DNA from: SLFT01 sp964493075
GTDB taxonomy: Bacteria > Hydrogenedentota > Hydrogenedentia > Hydrogenedentales > CAITNO01
Reading direction: 5' to 3'
Length of the DNA: 10,839 bases
Assembly: GCA_964493075.1 (NCBI GenBank)
Contig: CAZBNU010000136.1
Span: 1 to 10,839, forward strand
Position numbers and translations under genes: made by a program. This document shows positions 1 to 5,324 of the stretch, in pieces. The notes below the pieces were generated by a model. The model saw only the letters and a list, made by a program, of their open reading frames with translations, searched no databases and had not been told where the DNA came from. Position 1 is the first letter of the stretch, and every line of letters begins with the position of its first letter.

Positions 1-96
1 GAAAGCCGGATTGCAAAGCCCAAAGAGATGCTGGAACTTCTTGGCCTTGACCCCCTGCAAACCCGTGTGCGCAAAACGAAGACACTACTGCAGTAA
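1..96 (+). CDS. C-terminal end of an unidentified gene, possibly a radical-SAM-linked DUF2344 protein (partial)
   Basis: Frame 1 is open from the window edge to a TAA at 94-96 and gives 31 residues, beginning ESRIAKPKEMLELLGLDP and ending KTKTLLQ. The start lies outside the window. The basic, Leu-rich ending with a 'KPxExLxLLGLDP...RVRKTKTLL' pattern resembles the tail of TIGR03936/DUF2344 radical-SAM-linked proteins as I remember them, but 31 residues are too few for a firm call. The gene converges on xerD, with 38 bases between the two stop codons. No obvious U-tailed terminator is visible in that gap. That this is a genuine coding end is likely; the family is a guess. Confidence 0.45.
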   Translation, partial: ESRIAKPKEMLELLGLDPLQTRVRKTKTLLQ

Positions 97-134
97 TGCT
101 TGGAAATACCAAAAGTCTCGTGGTGCAAAGGGCC

Positions 135-1034
135 TCAGGCGCGGGGATGAAACGCCTTGTGCGCATTGGAAAGCCGTTCCGCGCTGACGTGGGTATAAAT
201 CTGGGTGGTGCCGATATCCGCGTGTCCCAGCATCTCCTGCACGGCACGCAAGTCGGCGCCGTTATCAAGCAGATGGGTGGCAAAAGAATGACGCAGCGAA
301 TGGGGTGTCACATTCTGCGCTATATTGGCCTGACGTGCGTACCGCTTTACCATACGCCACACCGTAGTACGGCCAAGCCGTTTTCCGGAAGCGCCGATGA
401 ATATGGCGTCGTCCCGTTGTGCCCACTGCATGCGCAAGGGCAGCCAGGCGCGCAATTTCTCCATGGCACCTCTGCCCAGGGGCACCATCCGTATTTTAGC
501 GCCTTTGCCCCGTATACGCACGTTGGCCTCTTCCAGACTGACGTTTTTCATGGGTAGCGTCGCCAGTTCCGATATGCGTAGGCCGCAGGCATAAAACAAC
601 TCAAGCATAGCGGCGTCACGCACCCCTTCCGGCGTCGCCACATCAGGCGCACCAAGTAACCGTTCAATCTCTTCTGTGGAAAGGCAGCGCGGCAGTTTTC
701 GCAACAAATGGGGCGCTTCCGCCATTTCCGTGATGTCTGTCTCACAGAAGTTTTCTTCCACCAGAAAACGGTGGAACCGCCTGATGGCGCTTAAATGCCG
801 GGCAATGGAACGGGGCGACATGCCTTCATCACGCAGGGCGGACAGGTGATCGATAACGTCCTCAAACACAATGTCGCCGGGAAGTGCGATGTCCTGATCT
901 TCAAGGCCGTCCAGGTAGCGCCGCACATCGGCAGCGTAGGCCGCCAGTGTTTTTTCGGCAAGTCCCGCCTCGAAAACCACCGATTCCATGAACCGATCAA
1001 AAGCAGTATTCAGGGCAAATAAATCCTCCGACAT
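135..1034 (-). CDS. xerD: Site-specific tyrosine recombinase XerD
   Basis: A 299-residue tyrosine recombinase, full length for XerC/XerD. These act in the cytoplasm as a XerC-XerD heterotetramer at dif to resolve chromosome dimers. The N-terminal SAM-like DNA-binding domain covers about residues 8-95 and the catalytic domain about 115-295. All catalytic residues are visible: R153 (GLRISEL), K177 (RGKGAK), H245 and R248 (HSLRHSFATHLL), H271 (LGHADIGTTQ) and nucleophile Y280 (IYTHV). The ending FHPRA matches the HHPRA ending of E. coli XerD rather than XerC. The ATG at 1034 is supported by AAGGA seven bases upstream. It follows the ompA-like gene on the same strand, separated by a strong hairpin. 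Length, motif completeness and setting (no att site, excisionase or phage genes) favour the housekeeping recombinase over a mobile-element integrase. Confidence 0.93.
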   Translation of the reverse strand: MSEDLFALNTAFDRFMESVVFEAGLAEKTLAAYAADVRRYLDGLEDQDIALPGDIVFEDVIDHLSALRDEGMSPRSIARHLSAIRRFHRFLVEENFCETDITEMAEAPHLLRKLPRCLSTEEIERLLGAPDVATPEGVRDAAMLELFYACGLRISELATLPMKNVSLEEANVRIRGKGAKIRMVPLGRGAMEKLRAWLPLRMQWAQRDDAIFIGASGKRLGRTTVWRMVKRYARQANIAQNVTPHSLRHSFATHLLDNGADLRAVQEMLGHADIGTTQIYTHVSAERLSNAHKAFHPRA

Positions 1035-1056
1035 AGCACCGTCCTTAAACAGACCA

Positions 1057-1086
1057 CCCCGGCGCCGCGCATGCGCGACACCGGGG
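1057..1086 (-). terminator. GC-rich hairpin between the OmpA-like gene and xerD, possible terminator or attenuator
   Basis: CCCCGG (1057-1062) pairs with CCGGGG (1081-1086), and the core CGCGCATGCGCG (1066-1077) is itself a perfect 12-base palindrome. The whole 30-base structure folds with only two mismatches. In transcription order it lies 28 bases after the OmpA-like stop and just ahead of the xerD ribosome binding site. No U-run follows, so it may reduce read-through or protect the upstream mRNA end rather than act as a classic intrinsic terminator. Confidence 0.4.
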
Positions 1087-1114
1087 CGTTCATTAGAATC
1101 TTTCAGTTATCCAA

Positions 1115-1783
1115 TTATGGAAGGACAACCGTAATTTTGAACTCAGCGCGACGGTTCAGTTTGCGATTTGCAGGACCATCGTTCGGCACTGCCGGACGGG
1201 TCAGGCCAAGGCTCACTGTCTCTACGCGGGCTGCATCAATGCCGCTCTCAACCATGTACTTCTTGACCGCATCGGCACGACGCTGACCAAGACCCATGTT
1301 GTACTCGGCAGGACCTAAGTCGCAGGTGTGACCTTCGATAACAACCGTGTCCTTACCATGCTTCTTCATTTCAGCAACCAGTTTGTCAACTTCCGCTTTG
1401 CCTTCGGGCTTCAACACAGCCTTGTCGAAATCGAACAGGACGTTGTTAAGCACGATAGCCGTACGGTCAACCTTGGGCGGGGGCGGGGGCGGGGGCGGGT
1501 CCGCAGGCTTAACTTCTTCAACCGGCTTTACCCACTGGTTGTAAACAATACCACGGTTACCCCACAGTTCACTGTCATCCACATTGCTGGCCGGCTCTTT
1601 GGGCCACCACCAATATCCGGAACGGCCTGCTGCGCCACATCCAGTATTGGAATCGGCTACGGGTTCGGGGGTCGCGCCGGTGTTACCCCACCAGGACATG
1701 TCGTCCCAGACTTTCGCTGCATGGGCGGGAATTCCAATCGCCAACACAGCAGCAATCAACGTTACAACTACTAATCTCTTCAT
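1115..1783 (-). CDS. OmpA-family peptidoglycan-binding outer-membrane or periplasmic protein
   Basis: A 222-residue exported protein. The start is the ATG at 1783, with AGAAGGAG eight to nine bases upstream; an in-frame GTG at 1846 would put 21 unlikely residues before the signal peptide. Residues 1-22 are a Sec signal peptide (MKRLVVV...PAHA). Residues 23-85 are short, Trp-rich and carry a repeated D-D-x3-W(W)-G-N-x-G motif (27-36 and 69-78). Eight prolines (96-103) form a rigid linker. Residues about 107-222 are the OmpA C-terminal domain (VLFDFDKAVLKPEG, GHTCDLGPAEYN, GQRRADAV, NRKLNRRAEF), which in this family binds diaminopimelate in peptidoglycan. There is no N-terminal eight-strand barrel, so it is an OmpA-like linker protein rather than a porin-type OmpA. 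Oddity: the Asp expected after GHT is Cys154, with Asp155 next. A strong promoter lies about 100 bases upstream. Confidence 0.88.
   Translation of the reverse strand: MKRLVVVTLIAAVLAIGIPAHAAKVWDDMSWWGNTGATPEPVADSNTGCGAAGRSGYWWWPKEPASNVDDSELWGNRGIVYNQWVKPVEEVKPADPPPPPPPPKVDRTAIVLNNVLFDFDKAVLKPEGKAEVDKLVAEMKKHGKDTVVIEGHTCDLGPAEYNMGLGQRRADAVKKYMVESGIDAARVETVSLGLTRPAVPNDGPANRKLNRRAEFKITVVLP
1475..1499. repeat. Hexamer simple repeat encoding the OmpA-like polyproline linker
   Basis: About four copies of GGGGGC run in tandem on the plus strand, read on the minus strand as alternating CCG and CCC codons for eight prolines. The unit is six bases, so gain or loss of one unit keeps the frame and changes the linker by two prolines. 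It is also a likely spot for polymerase slippage or sequencing error. Confidence 0.85.
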
Positions 1784-1865
1784 CTCGGTTCTCCTTCTCG
1801 CGGGTTCTGTATATACGCCCTTCCACTGAACTCTTATACTACACACTTACATCCACATAAACGCT

Positions 1866-1880
1866 TGTAGTTTAACTACA
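1866..1880. promoter_or_regulatory. 15-base palindrome at the predicted OmpA-like transcription start, possible operator
   Basis: TGTAGTTTAACTACA has perfect 7-base arms around one central base. It lies 5-20 bases downstream of the -10 hexamer, so it overlaps the expected +1 position. It could be an operator for a dimeric regulator or a small hairpin at the 5' end of the mRNA that stabilises it. No regulator can be named. Confidence 0.4.
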
Positions 1881-1885
1881 CACGT

Positions 1886-1915
1886 ATTAAAGCAGAAACT
1901 ACCTTCTAAAGTCAA
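1886..1915 (-). promoter_or_regulatory. Sigma70-type promoter of the OmpA-like gene
   Basis: On the minus strand a TTGACT -35 box (1910-1915) is followed by an 18-base spacer and a TTTAAT -10 box (1886-1891); each matches consensus at five of six positions. Predicted start is near 1879, giving a leader of roughly 95 bases before the ATG at 1783. A strong constitutive promoter fits an abundant envelope protein. Confidence 0.65.
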
Positions 1916-2073
1916 GAGAAAACACCTGCTATTCCTCAAGGTCTCCTCTATCCTTCAGCAATATCTTGATTCAATTATATCATAATGTAGCAACATTGGC
2001 AAATCAATTTTCATTCCTGATGCTCTGACGACTGATTTTCGCGACGCCGCCTGTTCTATTCCTGTAACCACCC

Positions 2074-2098
2074 AAAAGTTCCAAGCCTGTTTTGGAAC
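2074..2098 (-). terminator. Hairpin with short U-tract, possible terminator of the LamG/propeller gene
   Basis: On the minus strand GTTCCAA, a 7-base loop and TTGGAAC form a perfect 7-bp stem (2078-2098) followed at once by TTTT (2074-2077). It lies 34 bases after the LamG gene stop, directly behind the REP-like hairpin at 2099-2121. The stem is only moderately GC-rich and the U-tract is short, so termination efficiency is uncertain. Confidence 0.45.
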
Positions 2099-2121
2099 GC
2101 GACAGGGATGTCGCATCTACG
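2099..2121 (-). repeat. Single REP-like hairpin (GTAG plus stem with TCCC loop)
   Basis: On the minus strand the order is CGTAG, two bases, GCGACA, loop TCCC, TGTCGC: a perfect 6-bp stem with a four-base loop preceded by GTAG. GTAG or GGAG followed by an imperfect hairpin is the signature of bacterial REP sequences recognised by RAYT (Y1 HUH) transposases. The arms at 3844-4054 share the CGTAG start and TCCC loop but have another stem, suggesting a different REP class. I found no inverted partner next to it. Confidence 0.45.
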
Positions 2122-2132
2122 TTGTTTTTGTT

Positions 2133-3794
2133 TCAACGGGTACCAGCCAAACCTTGTATCTCCTCCTCCGTCAGCGCATTATCATACAGTCGTACCTGCT
2201 TCATCCAGCCGTTGAAGTAATCGCCTGCGCCGGCCCCGATATGCAGGGGGGCATCGTTGGAAATATCATATTCTCCAGATACATCTTTCTGGCTGGTGGC
2301 TGACAGCTTGCCGTCCACATAGAAGCGGAGTTGATTCCCTTCGCGTACCAGCGCAAGGTGTCGCCATCCAGATGCGAGGGCATGGTCATCGGTAACATTC
2401 ACGCCTGCATCAAGACGGAATATCCGGCCTGAAGGCAAGGTGCCGCAGAACAGACTGCCTTCGTAAAGGGCCATGGACCATGCCCGGCGATATTTGTTGT
2501 CGGAAGTATCCAGCGGTTCTCCCACTGGCGTCCACTGGTCTTTGCCATCCAGCCGGTACACTTGCGCCGAAGGCAGCGTGCCCGTATACAGTTTTCCGTT
2601 GTATACCATCATGCCCATGGTCTCCAGTTCCTCGCCCGGCCTACCACAGGATGACCATGCACCTACCGTGTCCATGCGATACACATGGGCCAGTGGCCAG
2701 GTGGAAACGTGCAATTGCCCGCCGTACACACAAAAGGAATAATCCTGATGAATAGGCGGGTTGATGGTGCCGCCCGTATAAGCCCAGCCCGATCCGTCGT
2801 AGCGGAAGGGACCGCCCGGCGCATCATAAGAAACCATATACAATGCGCCGTTAAAGGCACAAGGGTTCAACACGCGCCTGCCGGGGTTGCCGCAATAGAA
2901 CCACTCCTCACCGCCTTCATATCGGTACAAACCAAATCCGTCCTGCTTCAAGGTCGTCGCATACAGATGCCCCTGAAACACGCCCAACCCGCCCATAGTC
3001 GCCGCCTCTCCTGTTTCCGCGTTCGTCAACGTGCCGCAATGGATCCACGATCCGTCACCGTCGTATCGGTACACCTTGCCGCCGGGCGTGGTGTTCTCGG
3101 AAGCGACAAGGGCTGATCCTGTAGTGTCGTACCACGAAGTACCCGCATACAGATGCCCGTCATGCACCGCTAACGCTGCCACGGCGTTGCTCGCATCAGG
3201 ACTGCCGCAACTTTCCCATGCGTCACCGCTTGCATAGCGATAAACGCGGCCCCGTTCGTTCGCGCCTGATTCACAAGTCGCCGCATACAGGGAACCTTCA
3301 TGCACCGCCATGCCGAATACAAATATCGCGTTCCCCGGTCTGCCGCAATCCTGCCACGGTTCAGGCACAGCGCCGTTGTCCATGCCGGCAAAGACCGTGC
3401 GGTAGTTCGGCTGTGAATTGGAAACGCCGCTGTAGGTCGCCAGACCAAAATTGATGCCTCGGCGCGTGTCAGCGTCAAATTTGCATACCAGATCACCCAG
3501 CGCATCATCGAGCGCCTCTTCCGTATACACGTCCAGGGACACCGTAAAATCGCCGCTTCCAAAGGGAAGGGATGCCGTGTCCGCAACCTTCATGAAAGAA
3601 CCGATGCCATCAAACCGCGCCGCAGGCGCACCATCAGGGGCGGGAACATCAAAAAGTACGCCATGATTTTCCCCATGCAGCCCATTGCTGGATAGGTCGC
3701 GTACATCTTCCAGCAGCGGCCAATAGGCAACAGGCGTTGTTGTTGAAGATACACCAGACAACAACAGGACGGTAATACAATAAACAGCAGTCAT
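2133..3794 (-). CDS. Secreted LamG-fold protein with a seven-repeat propeller-like insert
   Basis: A 553-residue exported protein. The ATG at 3794 has AAGGA nine bases upstream, and residues 1-20 form a short Sec signal (MTAVYCITVLLLSGVSS). Residues 22-135 look like the first half of a LamG/concanavalin-type fold (VAYWPLLEDVRDLSSNG, ARFDGIGSFMKV, FTVSLDVY). The second half is at 470-550 (GWRHLALVREGNQLRFYVDG, PLHIGAG, YFNGWMKQVRLYDNALTEEEI). Between them, about 145-464, are seven repeats of the type W-x2-C-G-x-P ... V-x-x-G-x-L-Y-A-G-T ... V-Y-R-Y-D-G, consistent with a seven-bladed beta-propeller. Blades begin near residues 147, 193, 250, 298, 337, 380 and 421. LamG domains commonly bind carbohydrate; no catalytic signature is seen, so a surface or periplasmic glycan-binding role is inference. 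The stop is followed by two hairpins. Confidence 0.8.
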   Translation of the reverse strand: MTAVYCITVLLLSGVSSTTTPVAYWPLLEDVRDLSSNGLHGENHGVLFDVPAPDGAPAARFDGIGSFMKVADTASLPFGSGDFTVSLDVYTEEALDDALGDLVCKFDADTRRGINFGLATYSGVSNSQPNYRTVFAGMDNGAVPEPWQDCGRPGNAIFVFGMAVHEGSLYAATCESGANERGRVYRYASGDAWESCGSPDASNAVAALAVHDGHLYAGTSWYDTTGSALVASENTTPGGKVYRYDGDGSWIHCGTLTNAETGEAATMGGLGVFQGHLYATTLKQDGFGLYRYEGGEEWFYCGNPGRRVLNPCAFNGALYMVSYDAPGGPFRYDGSGWAYTGGTINPPIHQDYSFCVYGGQLHVSTWPLAHVYRMDTVGAWSSCGRPGEELETMGMMVYNGKLYTGTLPSAQVYRLDGKDQWTPVGEPLDTSDNKYRRAWSMALYEGSLFCGTLPSGRIFRLDAGVNVTDDHALASGWRHLALVREGNQLRFYVDGKLSATSQKDVSGEYDISNDAPLHIGAGAGDYFNGWMKQVRLYDNALTEEEIQGLAGTR

Positions 3795-3843
3795 GGTTCA
3801 TGTTCCTTTTTCTACGCTTTACCCAGACAACTAAACAATTCAG

Positions 3844-4054
3844 GCTTCCGTAGGCGTACCTTCCCAGGTGCGCCTTCTTTCCGCTGTAAACGGCTATCTC
3901 GCCCATTTCAGCGNNNNNNNNNNNNNNNNNNNNNNNNNNNNNNNNNNNNNNNNNNNNNNNNNNNNNNNNNNNNNNNNNNNNNNNNNNNNNNNNNNNNNNN
4001 NNNNNNNNNNNNNCGCCCATTTCAGCGCACCTGGGAAGGTACGCCTACGAAAGC
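3844..4054. repeat. REPIN-like palindromic intergenic element, copy 1 (interrupted by the N gap)
   Basis: The arms at 3849-3873 and 4025-4049 are perfect 25-base inverted complements, with similar but imperfect pairing continuing outward. Each arm starts CGTAG (read inward) and can fold alone: GCGTACCT, loop TCCC, AGGTGCGC, eight pairs including one G-T. That is two inverted REP units around a spacer. If the 14 bases duplicated at the gap edges are merged, arm-to-arm length is 87 bases, close to the 82 of copy 2. It sits between the LamG gene start and the esterase stop. Confidence 0.75.
3914..4013. other. Assembly gap of 100 N
   Basis: Exactly 100 N, the conventional placeholder for a scaffold gap of unknown size. 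CGCCCATTTCAGCG occurs immediately before (3900-3913) and immediately after (4014-4027) the gap. The two contig ends therefore probably overlap inside the repeat, and the missing length may be zero or some number of extra repeat units. Confidence 0.95.
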
Positions 4055-4072
4055 AACATCTTGTTTTTGACG

Positions 4073-5095
4073 CTATAAATGTTTTCGCAGGAATGCAATA
4101 ATTTCCTTGCGGCCTTCGGGCGTTTCCTGATGACCCACATCGTAACGCAACAACTTCCAGTTTTCAGGTTTGCCCCATGCAGCATACACCTCGTTCAGGT
4201 TTGCCTCGACAATATCCAACCCTTCCGGTGGGGTCAGTTTGTCCTGAAGCCCGGCAAGTGCGAGATGTGCCCGCGGGGCAATGAGCGCGTTGATATCGGA
4301 AGTGGAAAAATGATTCAACAGGCCTGGCACGTAGTAGTAGATACCGTGGCCGCCAAGGGTGTCGTGTTGCAGGAAGGTATGCAAATCGGTGAGACAGCAG
4401 ATGTCCACCGTTACGGCGATGCGTTCATCCAGCGCCGCCAGCCACCACGCCATGGTGCTGCCCATGGAAATACCAAGCGTGCCGATACGCGAAGCGTCCA
4501 CATCGTCACGGGTCGCTAGATAGTCCACCGCCTTGATGCTGTCATAGACCATCATGCCCCAAAGCACCCGGTCCTGCCAGAGCATCGCCTTGAACATGTC
4601 TTGTTCCGGCGTATGAGCGCGTTCACCGAAGACCCACGTATCAAAGCACAAGCCCATATAGCCCATATCGGTAAGCACTTTCGCATAGGGCGGATCTTGC
4701 AGGTAGGAACGCCCTTCCACGAACTCTTTCTTGCCTATATCATAGCCACCGCCGTGGGAATGATTGAACAGGACCACTGGCGCTGGGCCGTCCATCTTTT
4801 CCGGACGCGCCAGATAGGCTGGAACTTCCTCAATGCCATTGAGATCAAGCACCAGCGTTTCGAGCACATATCCGTCCCGCTTCTCTTCCGAAATCTTACG
4901 GGCGCTGACAGGCCGGTCACGCGGCGGCAGGGTACCCATCAGACCATACAGTTCCTGGCGCAGCTGTGCCGCTGTGGCCTGGGTATAGCGCATTCCTTTC
5001 GGCGAAGGCACATCAAAGAAAGGTTTTGCCAGCGCCGGCGCGCCCAGCACCCCCGTCGCCAAAAACGTCATCATCGAACGTCGTGTCATATCCAC
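4073..5095 (-). CDS. Tat-exported alpha/beta-hydrolase, dienelactone hydrolase/acetyl-xylan-esterase-like
   Basis: A 340-residue serine hydrolase. The leader MDMTRRSMMTFLATGVLGAPALA is a twin-arginine type signal, so the enzyme is probably exported folded to the periplasm. The alpha/beta-hydrolase triad is visible: nucleophile S210 in G-I-S-M-G, D285 (AGLQDKLTPP) and H322 (DVGHQETPEG). HSHGGG (112-117) is the likely oxyanion-hole segment. Overall it resembles the dienelactone-hydrolase/Abhydrolase_7 group, often acting on acetyl or other esters of plant or algal polysaccharides; the substrate is not readable. Start choice: the GTG at 5095 lies seven bases after AAAGG, the in-frame ATG at 5089 thirteen bases after; both keep the RR motif. 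A promoter lies at 5138-5166. REPIN-like elements flank the gene on both sides. Confidence 0.85.
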   Translation of the reverse strand: MDMTRRSMMTFLATGVLGAPALAKPFFDVPSPKGMRYTQATAAQLRQELYGLMGTLPPRDRPVSARKISEEKRDGYVLETLVLDLNGIEEVPAYLARPEKMDGPAPVVLFNHSHGGGYDIGKKEFVEGRSYLQDPPYAKVLTDMGYMGLCFDTWVFGERAHTPEQDMFKAMLWQDRVLWGMMVYDSIKAVDYLATRDDVDASRIGTLGISMGSTMAWWLAALDERIAVTVDICCLTDLHTFLQHDTLGGHGIYYYVPGLLNHFSTSDINALIAPRAHLALAGLQDKLTPPEGLDIVEANLNEVYAAWGKPENWKLLRYDVGHQETPEGRKEIIAFLRKHL

Positions 5096-5137
5096 AGGAA
5101 CGCCTTTCTATGAGTAGGAGTCGTGCAATCAGGACGT

Positions 5138-5166
5138 ATTATAAACCTGCGGATATCAGGAGACAA
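5138..5166 (-). promoter_or_regulatory. Sigma70-type promoter of the Tat-exported hydrolase
   Basis: On the minus strand TTGTCT (5161-5166, four of six) is separated by exactly 17 bases from a perfect TATAAT (5138-5143). The predicted start is near 5131, a leader of about 35 bases before the GTG at 5095. The -35 box ends only seven bases from the REPIN-like copy 2, and the spacer contains a short inverted repeat (CCTG ... CAGG). Confidence 0.6.
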
Positions 5167-5173
5167 GCATGTC

Positions 5174-5264
5174 GCTTTCGTAGCGTACCCTTGCAGGTGG
5201 CCGTTTTCTATTGTAAACGGTTATCACGCCTATTTTGGCGCGTGGGAAGGTGCGCCTACGATGC
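5174..5264. repeat. REPIN-like palindromic intergenic element, copy 2
   Basis: Same orientation and order as copy 1: GCTTTCGTAG, an arm around CGTACC ... CAGGT, a shared core TGTAAACGGYTATC-CGCC-ATTT, then a right arm GTGGGAAGGTGCGCCTACG. The left arm is degenerate (one base lost after GTAG, mismatched stem); the right arm keeps the GTAG end and TCCC segment when read on the minus strand. It fills the space between the divergent promoters of the 4073-5095 and 5325-7103 genes. Running uninterrupted, it shows what copy 1 should look like across its gap. Confidence 0.75.
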
Positions 5265-5279
5265 TTTAGACGGGAAAAA

Positions 5280-5288
5280 TGCTATAAT
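5280..5288 (+). promoter_or_regulatory. Extended -10 promoter of the DUF5011/sorting-tail gene
   Basis: TGCTATAAT combines a perfect TATAAT with the TGn extension. At 16-18 bases upstream there is no good -35 box, which fits extended -10 promoters. Predicted start is near 5295, about 30 bases before the ATG. AATAGT (5286-5291) and ACTATT (5299-5304) form an inverted repeat overlapping the -10 box and +1, a possible regulatory site. Confidence 0.55.
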
Positions 5289-5324
5289 AGTTGCACCGAC
5301 TATTGAACCTGCTGGAGTATCCCC

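Larger units (their letters stand above)
1784..2132. other. 349-bp AT-rich intergenic region
   Basis: This gap holds the OmpA-like 5' leader, its promoter (1886-1915), a palindrome (1866-1880), and at its right end two adjacent hairpins (2078-2098 and 2099-2121) behind the LamG gene. ACTACACAC occurs twice in direct orientation (1838-1846 and 1875-1883). Between 1916 and 2070 I see no convincing gene, RNA or repeat. Confidence 0.6.

Noticed and set aside
96..557. 153-codon plus-strand reading frame opposite xerD
   Set aside because: It lies entirely antisense to xerD (apart from its first bases), has no family resemblance, and overlaps the preceding gene's stop with no ribosome binding site.
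135..1034. Tyrosine recombinase as integrase of a mobile element
   Set aside because: Its length, full XerD-like sequence and FHPRA ending indicate the housekeeping enzyme. No attachment repeats, excisionase or phage genes lie nearby.
1784..1846. Upstream GTG start for the OmpA-like protein
   Set aside because: It would place 21 polar residues before a textbook signal peptide, while the ATG at 1783 has an excellent ribosome binding site.
3649..4101. Reading frames that run through the N gap on either strand
   Set aside because: They exist only because N codons do not read as stops. The flanking sequence is a repeat element, not coding sequence.
3844..5264. Palindromic elements as integron attC sites around an esterase cassette
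   Set aside because: The ends do not carry the RYYYAAC/GTTRRRY core sites, and no IntI-type insertion is seen in the recombinase at 135-1034. The GTAG hairpin ends fit REP units better.
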